Shown here: positions 19,584 through 28,343 of the stretch, piece after piece
Numbering within the stretch: the stretch's first letter is position 1
How the letters are laid out: every line of letters starts with the position of its first letter
NCBI GenBank assembly: GCA_964413535.1
Contig: CAYPTB010000032.1
Location: 248,001 to 312,000 of the forward strand
Source: CAYPTB01 sp964413535
Lineage (GTDB): Bacteria > Planctomycetota > UBA1135 > GCA-002686595
Length of the DNA stretch: 64,000 nucleotides
Direction: 5' to 3'
Made by a program: the position numbers and the translations under genes
Notes under the pieces: model-generated
Told to the model about the DNA's origin: nothing
The model's database searches: none
The model's input: the letters and a program-made list of their open reading frames with translations, nothing else

Positions 19584-20890
19584 GCCGCCACCCTCTCGAG
19601 AACGACCGCTCCGCCCTGTCCGCCGCCGATGCACAGGGTGGCGAGCCCGAGATCGCAGTCGGCCGTGCGGAGCTCGTGGGCCGCCGTGAGCAACAGGCGG
19701 GCTCCAGTGGCTCCGACGGGATGCCCCAGCGCAATGGCTCCTCCGTTGCGGTTCGTGCGCTCCGGCGACAGGTGTCCGAGGGCCTTGGGCCGCCCGAGGT
19801 GGCGCACGGCGAAGTCGTCGCTCGCGAACGCGCGCCGGCAAGCGATGACCTGCGCCGCGAAGGCCTCGTTGATCTCGATCGCGCCGATGTCCTCGAGCTC
19901 GCAGCCGGCGTCGGCCAGCGCCCGCGCGGAGGCGAACACGGGTCCGAGCCCCATGCGAGCCGGATCGCAGCCGGCGAAGGCCCACGAGCGCAGCGCGGCC
20001 AACGGCGCGAGGCCGAGGGAACGGGCGCGCTCCTCCGTGGCCACGAGCAGGGCCGTGGCGCCGTCGGTGATCCCGCAGGAGTTGCCGACGGTCACGATCC
20101 CGTCGGGCTTGTCGAAGTAGGGCTGGAGCTTCCCGAGCGCAGCCATCGATTGGTCGTCGCGGATCCCGTCGTCGTGCTCGAGCGATCCGCGCGAAGCCCC
20201 GCGGCCGAGCGGCAGGTGCGGAGCGATCTCCAGGGCGAAACGCCCGCTCTCGCGCGCGGCCTTCGCGCGCCGGTGGCTCTCGAGCGCGAACGCATCCGCT
20301 TCGTCGCGTTCGATCCCGAAGTCGCGGACCAAGCGTTCGGCGGTCTTGCCCATGATCATGCCGACGGTCGGATCGGTGAGGCCTTCGACGAGGGTCACGC
20401 GCGGCGCCAGCATGCCGGGCCGGAAGCGCGCCAGGGCGGCGAGCTTCGCAAGGGGGCTGCGCGCGCCCGCGAGTCGTGCGAAGAAGTCGGCGGCCCTCTG
20501 GTTCCAGTGCAACGGGTAGGCGCTCATGACCTCGACACCGACGCACAGGAAGAGGTCGCCCTCACCCGCCCGGATCTTGGCGGCCGCGCTGGTGACCGCC
20601 TGCATGCCGCTCGCGCAATTGCGTCCGACCGTGTAGCCGGGAACGCCCTTCGGCACACCGGCGCGGAGGGCGAGGACGCGTCCGACGTTGGTCTGGTCGT
20701 GGGGGGGGCCCACGCAGCCGACGATCACCTCGCACAATTCGGCTGGATCGATTCCGGTGCGTGCTATGAGCTCGCGGACGAGCGCAGCGCCGAGATGGCC
20801 GGCGTCCTCGCCCGCGAAGACGCCGCCGGCTCGGGCCTGCGGCAACCTCAGACCGGCGGCCAGGACGACGCGAGAAGGATTCGTCTTCAT
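19580..20890 (-). CDS. fadI: Acetyl-CoA acyltransferase (3-ketoacyl-CoA thiolase), FadI-like
   Basis: A 436-residue thiolase. The acyl-accepting Cys lies in GRNCASGMQA, with the His and Cys of the second half in GHPVGATGAR and CIGGGQGG. Length and the central insertion match the FadI type that partners FadJ. It cleaves 3-ketoacyl-CoA to acetyl-CoA and a shortened acyl-CoA. ATG 20890 was chosen because the family N-terminus begins right at RVVLAAGLRLP. It is the first gene of a thiolase-fadJ operon and is divergent from the patatin-ferredoxin gene across 150 bp, so the two may share a control region. Confidence 0.93.
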   Translation of the reverse strand: MKTNPSRVVLAAGLRLPQARAGGVFAGEDAGHLGAALVRELIARTGIDPAELCEVIVGCVGPPHDQTNVGRVLALRAGVPKGVPGYTVGRNCASGMQAVTSAAAKIRAGEGDLFLCVGVEVMSAYPLHWNQRAADFFARLAGARSPLAKLAALARFRPGMLAPRVTLVEGLTDPTVGMIMGKTAERLVRDFGIERDEADAFALESHRRAKAARESGRFALEIAPHLPLGRGASRGSLEHDDGIRDDQSMAALGKLQPYFDKPDGIVTVGNSCGITDGATALLVATEERARSLGLAPLAALRSWAFAGCDPARMGLGPVFASARALADAGCELEDIGAIEINEAFAAQVIACRRAFASDDFAVRHLGRPKALGHLSPERTNRNGGAIALGHPVGATGARLLLTAAHELRTADCDLGLATLCIGGGQGGAVVLERVAA

Positions 20891-21040
20891 CGGTGGAAGG
20901 AATGCGGGGTCTGGGCGAGGAAGGGATCGGCCGCTCGGGCCGATCCCACTAGTCCCGATCTCGATTGGACTCCCGCTCGAGCCGCGAATCCACGCCCCGC
21001 TCCCGAATGATCGAACAAGTTTCTCCGGGCTCCTGCCGAC

Positions 21041-22264
21041 ATGGATGATGGGAACTGCGTCCCGCGGCAACCAGCACCGCGACCCCCAGTCCGACCCGTT
21101 TCGCCCCCGACTCTGGTAACCATGGAGGACGCATTCAGCCCCTCTCCTTCCGGCGCGCGCTCGGTCCCGCGTGACGCGCGGCCCGGACCCGCGAAGCGGC
21201 CGCGCACCGTGCTCGTCCTCGGCGGGGGAGGCATGCGCGGGATGGCCCACGTCGGGGTCCTCAATGCCCTGGCGGCGCTGGGGTTCGAGTACGACGCGGT
21301 GGTCGGGACGAGCATCGGGGCGCTCGTCGGAGCCATGGCCGCGGGCGGACAGTCGCTCGAGCAGATGGAGAAGAAGATCTCCGAGTTGCAGAAGGGCGAC
21401 TACTTCCAACTCAACTTCCTGAAGTTCCTGTTGAAGGGAGCGCGGGCTCCGAGCATGTACTCCGGAGAGCGTTTCCGCGCGAAGCTCGCGGAGCTCCTGC
21501 CTCCGCTCTCGTTCGGCGAGCTCCGCGTGCCGTTCTACTGCAACGCGGTGCAGCTCGAGTCGGGCGGGAGCGTGTTCTGGGGCATGCCGGGGATGGACGA
21601 CATCTCGCTCGTCGACGCCGTGTACTCGTCGTGCGCGCTGCCGGGGATCTTCGAACCCCACGTCCGCGACGGCAAGCACTACATGGACGGCGGCATCGTC
21701 GATTCCGTGCCGCTGCGCTTCGCGAAGACCCTGCGTCCCGAGCTCATCATCGCAGTCGACCTGTCCGTGAAGGCGACCTTCACGCCGCCCAAGTACAAGG
21801 ACCGCGTGATCACGACCCTCTGGCGCTCGTTCGAGATCGCGGAGGAAGTCCTGGTCGAGCACCAGCTCCACATGCATGCCGACTGGCGCGTGGCGCTGAT
21901 CCAGCCGAAGGTCGGTCATCTCTCGCGCTTCGATTTCCAGGACGTCCCGGAGATCGTGAGGCTCGGACGAGTCGAAGCCTATCGAGTGTTGACTTCGCAC
22001 GCTGCGACCCGCGAACTCGTTCGAACCGAGATCGTGAACGGACTCTCCTGTCCCGTGACTCCACGCGACTACGTCACGATCCGCATCGACCGTGAGGCGT
22101 GCATCGGGTGCGGGATGTGCGAGATGGTCTGCGAGACCGACGCTTTCTGGGCCACGAGCGGCGGCAAGGCCACGGTGCGCAAGCTCAGTAACTACGAGTG
22201 CACGCGCGATCACTCCTGCGCTCGCAACTGCCCGACCGGCGCGATCCACCTCGGGAATCTCTGA
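21041..22264 (+). CDS. Patatin-like phospholipase fused to a C-terminal ferredoxin-type Fe-S domain
   Basis: A 407-residue two-domain protein. Residues about 55-250 are a patatin domain with the oxyanion loop GGGGMRG (61-67), nucleophile elbow GTSIG (Ser91) and catalytic DGG (Asp216). Residues about 345-407 are ferredoxin-like: Cys354, 357, 360 and 364 make a full CxxCxxCxxxC motif, while the second motif has only Cys387, 393 and 397 (C-x5-C-x3-CP). This can hold one [4Fe-4S] cluster and perhaps an altered second one. Patatins are Ser-Asp lipid acyl hydrolases; linking one to a redox module suggests redox-dependent activity or electron transfer at a membrane, which is inference. ATG 21122 is an alternative start. 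No signal peptide is seen, so it is probably cytoplasmic. Confidence 0.9.
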   Translation: MDDGNCVPRQPAPRPPVRPVSPPTLVTMEDAFSPSPSGARSVPRDARPGPAKRPRTVLVLGGGGMRGMAHVGVLNALAALGFEYDAVVGTSIGALVGAMAAGGQSLEQMEKKISELQKGDYFQLNFLKFLLKGARAPSMYSGERFRAKLAELLPPLSFGELRVPFYCNAVQLESGGSVFWGMPGMDDISLVDAVYSSCALPGIFEPHVRDGKHYMDGGIVDSVPLRFAKTLRPELIIAVDLSVKATFTPPKYKDRVITTLWRSFEIAEEVLVEHQLHMHADWRVALIQPKVGHLSRFDFQDVPEIVRLGRVEAYRVLTSHAATRELVRTEIVNGLSCPVTPRDYVTIRIDREACIGCGMCEMVCETDAFWATSGGKATVRKLSNYECTRDHSCARNCPTGAIHLGNL

Positions 22265-22272
22265 GATCCTCG

Positions 22273-23181
22273 TCAGTCCGAGGGGGGTACGACCCGTCCG
22301 CGGAAGCGCTCGAGCTCCTGGACGTCGGATTCGCTGAACCCGCCCGTGCGCGGGACGCCGGGGGTGCTCCACACGCCGGGTCGCTGCGCGCCTTCGGATT
22401 CGGCGCCGGATCGCGCGGCGGAGGCTCCGGCCGGCCACACCTCGGCCGAGGCTGGCCGTGGCGGAGGCTCCGTTCCGGTGAAGCGCCCGAAGAGGCCGAG
22501 GCCGTGGCGCATGCGAACGGCCATGAGCTCCTGCGCTCCCGCGAACCACACGAACGCGGCGATCAGCGGAACCACCCACATCCCTGCCAGGACCGCGAGG
22601 AACACCATCACGAGGGCGACGTAGCGGCCGACCCGCACGGCGCGCTCGGTCGCCGTGACCCAGTCCTCTTTCCGGCCGAGGTAGGCGCGCAGGACGCGGC
22701 CGCCGTCCATGGGGAAGGCGGGGATGAGGTTGAAGCCTCCGAGCATCAAGTTGATCTTCAGGAAGAACGCAGCCGGGACGGCGAGCCACAGCGCGTCGAG
22801 CAAGAGAGCAGCGAAGATCACCGTCAAGGACAGCAGAGCGAGCGCGAAGTTCACGAGCGGGCCCGCGATCGCGATCAGCATCTCGGTGCGCGAGTTCTCG
22901 GGGATCTCGCTCATGCGCGCCATGCCGCCGAGCGGCCAGAAAGTGATCTCGAGCACCCGGATCCCGAAGTGCTGCGCGACTAAGCTGTGGCCCAGCTCGT
23001 GGAGGAAGACCGCGCCGAAGATCACGACGAGCCAGGCCATCTGCTGGAGCGGCTCGGACCCGAAGCGAACGAGGACGAGCGGCAGCAGGAACCACAGGAA
23101 GTGGACCCTGACGTCGATGCCCGACACGCTTCCCAGGCGCAGGGAGGAGCGACCGAGCGAGAGAGCGGGTCGTTGGGTCAC
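22273..23181 (-). CDS. Site-2 protease-type membrane metalloprotease (M50)
   Basis: A 302-residue integral membrane protein. The zinc motif HELGH (61-65) lies in a membrane helix and the third ligand is in NLIPAFPMDGG (Asp159), the arrangement of SpoIVFB-like M50 proteases. Five or six hydrophobic segments are present, followed by a hydrophilic, Pro/Glu-rich C-terminal tail of about 70 residues. Such enzymes cut transmembrane substrates, often anti-sigma factors. There is no CBS or PDZ domain. GTG start; the divergent 194-bp gap is shared with the oxidoreductase gene. It converges with the patatin gene, the two stops being eight bases apart. Confidence 0.9.
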   Translation of the reverse strand: MTQRPALSLGRSSLRLGSVSGIDVRVHFLWFLLPLVLVRFGSEPLQQMAWLVVIFGAVFLHELGHSLVAQHFGIRVLEITFWPLGGMARMSEIPENSRTEMLIAIAGPLVNFALALLSLTVIFAALLLDALWLAVPAAFFLKINLMLGGFNLIPAFPMDGGRVLRAYLGRKEDWVTATERAVRVGRYVALVMVFLAVLAGMWVVPLIAAFVWFAGAQELMAVRMRHGLGLFGRFTGTEPPPRPASAEVWPAGASAARSGAESEGAQRPGVWSTPGVPRTGGFSESDVQELERFRGRVVPPSD

Positions 23182-23375
23182 GGGCGGGCTCGGGGCGAGA
23201 TCGAAGGCGGGCGATCCAGCGCGCGGGGCTCGCCACAGCGCCCTTCCCCGGAGGAGAGCGGCGCGTACGGATAGGCGCCGTTCGCCGCGGGAGCCCGTGT
23301 CACTTCGGGGGGAGACCCTAGGACCCGAGCCCCCCGTTCACAACCCCGGGGGTCCCGTCGGATATCGTCGGAAAC

Positions 23376-25601
23376 GTGCCTTCGACTCATGGAACCAGAT
23401 CACCCGGACGACCGGCCGTGCTCGTCCTCGATCTAGCGCGCCTCGAGCCGGGCCGAAGCGCCGTTCGGGCACCCGCCGAGTGGACCTCGGTCGATCCGGC
23501 GCGAGGTCGAATCGGCGGGTGGGGCGGGAGCGCGCTCTCGGCTGCGTGGCTCGAGGAAGCGGCCGCGGAGGGTGCGAGCGAGCCGCCGCTCGTCCTGGCG
23601 ATCGGCGAGTGCGTGCGCCGCGGGCTCCCCACGGCTGCGCGTGCGAGCGTGGCTTCGCGCGGCGCGTCGAGCGGCCGACTCGCGGAGGGGCAGATCGGGG
23701 GCGACCTCGCCCTGCGCCTCACCGGAGTGGCGGACGCCGTCGTGCTCCGGGGCCGCGCGCGCCGCGCGGGTTCCGTCGTCGTACTCGGCGCGGATGGCGT
23801 CGTGGAACTCGTCGTCCTCCCCGAGCTGCGCAGCGCCTCCCCCGCGGTGATCGAGCGCGAGGTCGCGGCCCGCTTCGGCGATTGCGCGGTGCTGCGCGCC
23901 GGACCCGCCGCTCACTGCGGCGTCCCGTTCGCGACCCTCGTGGCGGGCGGGGAACATCCGAGCCACGTGGGAAGGGGCGGGCTCGGCGCGTGGTTCGCGC
24001 GAGCGGGTCTGGTCGCGCTCGTCGTGCGAGCGGACCCGCTACCCGCGAGCACCGGCGAGCGCGGCGCCGGCCACGCGGCGCTCTTGCGCGCCCTCGCTTC
24101 GTCCCCGAGGTTACGCGCGCGCGGGGAGGGCGGCACCTTCGAGCTGTGGCAGGCGTTCCAAGCGCGCGGCGAGCTCACCTCGCGCAACTACACGGAAGGG
24201 GTGTCGCCGGAGGTCGCGGGCCGCTTGTGGCAGGAGTCGCGCGCGTCCGGCCGCGAGCGCAAGGGTTGCCGCGGTTGTCCGACGCCCTGCGGTTGGGTGT
24301 TCGAGCGGTCGGGCGGCGCGCCGCTGCAGGGAGCTCACTTCGGTGCTTCCTGGGCGCTCGGGCCGAACCTCGGGCTCGAGCGCTTCGACGATGCGCTGCG
24401 ATTGCTCGCGCTGTGCGACGAGCTCGGCGTCGATGCGAAGGAGAGTGGGGCCGTGCTGGCGTTGCGCGCGCGCGCGGGCGAGCGCGGTCTGGATCGCGCC
24501 GCGCCGCGCTACGGCGAGGTCTCGGAGTTCGAGGACGCGCTACACGAGCTCGGGCGCGAATCGAGCGGCGACCGACGGACGGATGCACGCCGGGGAGCTC
24601 TCGGAGCCGAGGCGCTGGCGGAGGCGCTCGGCCTGGCGGACGAGCTCGCGAGCGCGTCCGGCCAGGCCGCGCGCGAAGGAAGCGACCTCGCGGCCGTGCT
24701 CGGACAATGCACGAGCGCGAACGGCGCCGACCCGATGCGGTCGTTCCCGTTCTCGACGGCGGACGGGCTCGACCGCGACCGGATCGAGCACTTGCTCGCC
24801 GGCATCCCGCTTCCCGCCGGGGCGGAGGACCCCCTCGATCCGCGCGGAAAAGGTCGGCTCGTCTGGTGGCACGAAAACCTTGTCGCGGCCATCGACGCTT
24901 CGGGTTTCTGTGCGTTCTCCGCGGGCGGGCTGCTCGCCGACGGAGTGTGCGAGCTCGACGAGCTCGCCGAGTGGATCGCTCCGGCCGCTCTCTCCGCCGA
25001 GAGCGACCCGCTCGGGGAGGCGTGGCGCGCGCGTTCGCCGGGAGAGCGCTTGCTCGCCGCAGGGGCGTCGATCGCTCTCCTGCGTCGCCGGCTCAATGGG
25101 CGCTACGGAGCCGACGCCGACCTTCGTCCGCGCTTCGCGCGCGAGCGCCTCGACCGACCGGGGATGCTGGATGAGTACCGCCGCGCCCGGGGGCTCGACG
25201 GTGTCGGAGTGCCGCGTCCGGAGGCGCTCGAACTCCTCGCCACTCCCGCGCTCTTCGATCTCGGCGCGCGCGCTCTCTCCGCCGAGGATGAGCCGATTGG
25301 CGCCGGCATGACGGCGATGGCAGGGCCCCGTGAGCGCGCACCCGGCATCGTCCGCCTGGTCGGGCTCGGCCCGCTCGGCGAGCGGCTGGGCGGCGAGATC
25401 GCGCTCGAGTTCCTCCTGCCGGCCAGCGTGGCCGACGTCGTGCGAGCCGTCGCCGACGAACATCCGGCGGCGGCGCCGTTCCTCTCGCGCGACGACCGCC
25501 CCATCGTCGCGGTCTACCGCGGGGGGACGCGCCTCGATTCGCGCGCGCTCGTCTCGGACGGCGAGCGGCTCGAGCTCGCCGTCGCGATCAGCGGCGGGTA
25601 G
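23376..25601 (+). CDS. Aldehyde:ferredoxin oxidoreductase-like protein fused to a MoaD/ThiS-like domain
   Basis: A 741-residue protein. Residues about 30-220 match the N-terminal AOR domain (GRIGGWGG; GQIGGDLALRLTGVADAVVLRG; HVGRGGLGAWFARAG). The cluster ligands are Cys298, 301, 305 (CRGCPTPC) and Cys512 (ASGFCAF), the usual AOR spacing. Residues about 658-741 form a beta-grasp domain ending exactly in Gly-Gly, the mark of MoaD/ThiS sulphur carriers, which donate sulphur to the pyranopterin dithiolene. AOR enzymes bind tungsten bis-pyranopterin and oxidise aldehydes. The N-terminal domain is more divergent than usual, so activity is uncertain. GTG start. The 3' end overlaps the convergent glycosyltransferase gene by 14 bp. 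Confidence 0.85.
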   Translation: MPSTHGTRSPGRPAVLVLDLARLEPGRSAVRAPAEWTSVDPARGRIGGWGGSALSAAWLEEAAAEGASEPPLVLAIGECVRRGLPTAARASVASRGASSGRLAEGQIGGDLALRLTGVADAVVLRGRARRAGSVVVLGADGVVELVVLPELRSASPAVIEREVAARFGDCAVLRAGPAAHCGVPFATLVAGGEHPSHVGRGGLGAWFARAGLVALVVRADPLPASTGERGAGHAALLRALASSPRLRARGEGGTFELWQAFQARGELTSRNYTEGVSPEVAGRLWQESRASGRERKGCRGCPTPCGWVFERSGGAPLQGAHFGASWALGPNLGLERFDDALRLLALCDELGVDAKESGAVLALRARAGERGLDRAAPRYGEVSEFEDALHELGRESSGDRRTDARRGALGAEALAEALGLADELASASGQAAREGSDLAAVLGQCTSANGADPMRSFPFSTADGLDRDRIEHLLAGIPLPAGAEDPLDPRGKGRLVWWHENLVAAIDASGFCAFSAGGLLADGVCELDELAEWIAPAALSAESDPLGEAWRARSPGERLLAAGASIALLRRRLNGRYGADADLRPRFARERLDRPGMLDEYRRARGLDGVGVPRPEALELLATPALFDLGARALSAEDEPIGAGMTAMAGPRERAPGIVRLVGLGPLGERLGGEIALEFLLPASVADVVRAVADEHPAAAPFLSRDDRPIVAVYRGGTRLDSRALVSDGERLELAVAISGG

Positions 25602-26310
25602 TCGGAAGCTTGGGAGGCAGCAGCGCCGTGCCGAGCACGTGCCAGGCCGCGCGCCAGATCTCCGAGCGGTTGATCTTGGAGGCTCCGGCCACCCGGTTCT
25701 CGAACAGGATCGGGGTTTCGCCGATGCGGAACCCCGAGCGGTGGACGCGGTAGACCATCTCGTACAAGAACGAGTACCCCGAGGAGCGCACGGCGAACGG
25801 ATCGACCGCGATGAGCGCCGGCACGCGGTAGCAACGGAAGCCCGAGGTGCAGTCGTGAACGGGCATGCGCAGGAGCAGGCGCGTGTAGAGGTTGGCGAAG
25901 GCCGAGAGCGCACGCCGGTGGAGCGGCCAGTTGGCGATGCCGCCGCCGGGGACGTAACGCGAGCCGATCACCATGTCGTGATCCTCCATGGCGGCGAGCA
26001 ACTCGGGCAAGTAGCCCGGATCGTGGCTGAAGTCGCAGTCCATGGTGACGACCAGCTCGAACCCGCGGTCGATCGCGAAACGGAAGCCCTCGAGGTAGGC
26101 CGAGCCGATCCCGAGCTTCCTCGCGCGACGCAGGAGGTGCAGTCGCGGCTCGTCCGTCATGCGCCGAGCCACGAGGTCGCCGGTGCCGTCCGGGCTCGCG
26201 TCGTCCACTACGAGCATCTCCAGGGCGGGCGACTGCTCGAGAACGCGCGTCACCAGGGGGACTACGTTCAAGGCCTCGTCGTAGGTGGGTGTGACGACCA
26301 GCGCGCGCAA
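25588..26310 (-). CDS. Family 2 glycosyltransferase, polyprenyl-phosphate mannosyltransferase-like
   Basis: A 240-residue GT-A glycosyltransferase resembling dolichol/polyprenol-phosphate mannose synthases. It begins with the family opening LVVTPTYDEA, has VVDDASPDGTGD for nucleotide-sugar binding, MDCDFSHDP as the DxD-type metal site, and the SGFRCYR and later FENRVAGASKI blocks. It has no C-terminal membrane helices. It probably transfers a hexose from a nucleotide sugar to a lipid carrier, supplying donors for GT-C enzymes such as the GT39-like protein at 35-37 kb; that link is inference. The start is a TTG codon, chosen because homologues begin at this motif and no ATG or GTG precedes it. 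Confidence 0.88.
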   Translation of the reverse strand: MRALVVTPTYDEALNVVPLVTRVLEQSPALEMLVVDDASPDGTGDLVARRMTDEPRLHLLRRARKLGIGSAYLEGFRFAIDRGFELVVTMDCDFSHDPGYLPELLAAMEDHDMVIGSRYVPGGGIANWPLHRRALSAFANLYTRLLLRMPVHDCTSGFRCYRVPALIAVDPFAVRSSGYSFLYEMVYRVHRSGFRIGETPILFENRVAGASKINRSEIWRAAWHVLGTALLPPKLPTTRR

Positions 26311-26476
26311 GGGAGCGCGAGAAGGTACGGCTCGATTCGATGGTGCGCCACCGGCGGCGCGAACCCGTCGACTTGCGGCACCCGTTCCTGCGACATTACC
26401 CTCGGCTTTACGATCCCCGGACGATCCTTCGATCGATCCCCTCGCTCACGCCTCCCCGTTCGACCGAATCGCGACC

Positions 26477-27583
26477 TTGACGAAGATCTTGATCCTCAAG
26501 ACGGCGGCCCTCGGGGATGTCCTGCGCACGACGTCCATCTTGCCGGGGCTGCACGCGCGCTACGCCGATTGCCGCATCACTTGGCTGACCTCCGCGGCGG
26601 CGGCGTCCTTGATCGCCCCCAATCAGCTCAATTCCGAGAAGTGCCTCGTGCACGAGGTCGTTCGTCATCCCACGCCGCTTCCGCCGGTGACGGGTGCCGC
26701 GCTCCCCGCGCCGATTCCCGGTCGCAGCGTGTGGGATCGCGTCCTCTCCTTCGACGACGAGTCCGAGCTCTGTAGGATCGCGTTCGAGCAAGCCGGAGGC
26801 CGGTGGGGCGTCGAGTCGGGAGTGCTCTCAGGCGCGTACGAAGACGAGGACGGAGCTCTGCGATACACGCCCGACACCAGTCCGTGGTTCGACATGGGAC
26901 TCCTCTCGGTGCACGGGAAGGAACGGGCGGATCGGCTGAAGAAGGAGAACCAGCGCAGCCACCCCGAGATCTACGCCGACATGCTGGGGATCGAGAAGGG
27001 CGAGCCGATGCTCTTCGTCTCGAAGCCGGCCGCGGACTTCGCACGCGAATTCGCTCGTCGCACCGGGCTTTCGGGGAAGTTCCCGGTCATCGGTTTCAAT
27101 ACGGGAGCGGGCGGGCGATGGGAATCGAAGAAGCTCTCGATCGAGAAGACGGCGGCCGTCGCGCGCGAGCTCCACCGACGCTTGGAGGGACGGGAAACGA
27201 TCTTGTTGCTCGGAGGTCCAGAGGAAGACGACCGCAACGCCGCCATCCTCGAGGCGATCGGCGGGGGCGCCGCCGTTGTCGACGCGGGGACCAATAACAC
27301 GATGCACCACTTCGCTGCGCTCATCGACAGGCTGGATCTGTTGCTGACGAGCGACAGCCTGGCCCTGCACGTCGCCATCGCGCGGAAGGTGCCGGTCGTT
27401 GCGTTCTTCGCCCCGACGTCGGCCGCTGAGATCGAGCTCTATGGACGGGGGGAGAAGGTCGCGAGCACGTCCTTCGACTCGTGCAGCTACCGCCCCACGG
27501 TGGACATGTCGACCCTGACCGTCGAAAGGCTGGTCGACGCGATCCTGCGCAACCTGCCCGAGCACTCCAGGCGCCGGGCTTGA
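26477..27583 (+). CDS. Family 9 glycosyltransferase (heptosyltransferase-like)
   Basis: A protein of about 368 residues with the GT9/ADP-heptose LPS heptosyltransferase fold. The N-terminus KILILKTAALGDVLRTTSIL is the classic opening, and the C-terminal half has VIGFNTGAGGRWESKKL and LLTSDSLALHVAIARKVPVVAFFAPTSA, which bind ADP-heptose. It probably adds a sugar to an LPS-like core or another glycan. The start is uncertain: TTG 26477 fits the family best, while the frame is open back to 26285 with no homology. It is divergent from the GT2 gene. Confidence 0.85.
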   Translation: MTKILILKTAALGDVLRTTSILPGLHARYADCRITWLTSAAAASLIAPNQLNSEKCLVHEVVRHPTPLPPVTGAALPAPIPGRSVWDRVLSFDDESELCRIAFEQAGGRWGVESGVLSGAYEDEDGALRYTPDTSPWFDMGLLSVHGKERADRLKKENQRSHPEIYADMLGIEKGEPMLFVSKPAADFAREFARRTGLSGKFPVIGFNTGAGGRWESKKLSIEKTAAVARELHRRLEGRETILLLGGPEEDDRNAAILEAIGGGAAVVDAGTNNTMHHFAALIDRLDLLLTSDSLALHVAIARKVPVVAFFAPTSAAEIELYGRGEKVASTSFDSCSYRPTVDMSTLTVERLVDAILRNLPEHSRRRA

Positions 27584-27597
27584 GCTCCGCATCCGGC

Positions 27598-27801
27598 ATG
27601 CAACGCACGCTCTGGTTCTTCGCGAAGGCCTTGGAGGGGATCGGCCTGGTGCTCGTCCTCGTCGGTCTCGCGCTGAGCGTCCAACTCGGCCTCGATGAAC
27701 GGGGCCTCGAATCGATGGCCTACGAAGGCAAAGGGCTGCTGCTCGGCGGCGCCTCGTTCGTCGCGGGTTGGCTCCTCGAGCGTGCGATCCGCACTCGCTG
27801 A
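27598..27801 (+). CDS. Small two-helix membrane protein
   Basis: A 67-residue protein with two predicted membrane helices (about residues 12-30 and 45-62) joined by a short acidic loop, and Arg-rich ends. I do not recognise a family. It begins 15 bases after the GT9 gene, so the two are probably co-transcribed, and the hydrophobic pattern is unlikely by chance in such GC-rich DNA. It could be a small accessory or scaffold protein for the glycosyltransferase. Confidence 0.6.
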   Translation: MQRTLWFFAKALEGIGLVLVLVGLALSVQLGLDERGLESMAYEGKGLLLGGASFVAGWLLERAIRTR

Positions 27802-28343
27802 CGAGCGGGCCACCCTTGGCACGGTTCGGGAATGTTATGCGCGTAGACGACTGCATATGCATAAGCATGCGCAGCCGGATCGCCCTCGCTCCGGCGCTCC
27901 CCGAGACCTCGGAGAGGGAACACAACGCTCCTTCCGCGTCGGTCCCGCGCAGGGACCTCGACTACCTCCCTCGCGGTCCCATCGCCTCGGATGCCGTCCC
28001 GAAGCCTGCTCATAACATGGAACCAGATCGACGGGGAGCGAGTCCAAGCGGGGTCCGAAGGGCGTCCGGCGATCCTCCTGCCAGTGTTTCGAGCTACCCG
28101 GAGCCATCCAGCCGCCCAATGCATATACTAGTGACGAGCGCTCTTTATCGAGATCGGCCCGAGTGCGCCGCCGCGCGGGTCACCGGGCCGTGCCTCGACG
28201 AATTCGCGTCCCGTCGCGTCGTCGCCCTCCGCAACGATCGCGATGGGGACTCCCCTCGGGGCCGCCGGGCCAGAGGCGCCATTGCAACGCGCCACCCATC
28301 GGCCTTTCCTCCTCCGGAGCGAAACCCCAGTTTGCCTGAAACC
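27802..28343. other. 542-bp intergenic region with AT-rich islands and inverted repeats
   Basis: I see no convincing gene here. AT-rich patches stand out against the GC-rich background: a perfect 10-bp palindrome TGCATATGCA at 27852-27861 flanked by TGCGC (27838-27842) and GCGCA (27869-27873), and a GCATAT element again at 28121-28126. ATGTTATG (27832-27839) and CATAACAT (28011-28018) form an 8-bp inverted repeat about 170 bp apart. The region lies upstream of the VCBS-repeat protein and most likely holds its promoter and regulatory sites, or a short RNA gene. Confidence 0.4.

Noticed and set aside
17073..20120. Very long open frame opposite fadJ and thiolase
   Set aside because: It is rich in Arg, Glu and His with no domain; the other strand encodes complete, motif-bearing enzymes. 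Long antisense frames are expected in such GC-rich DNA.
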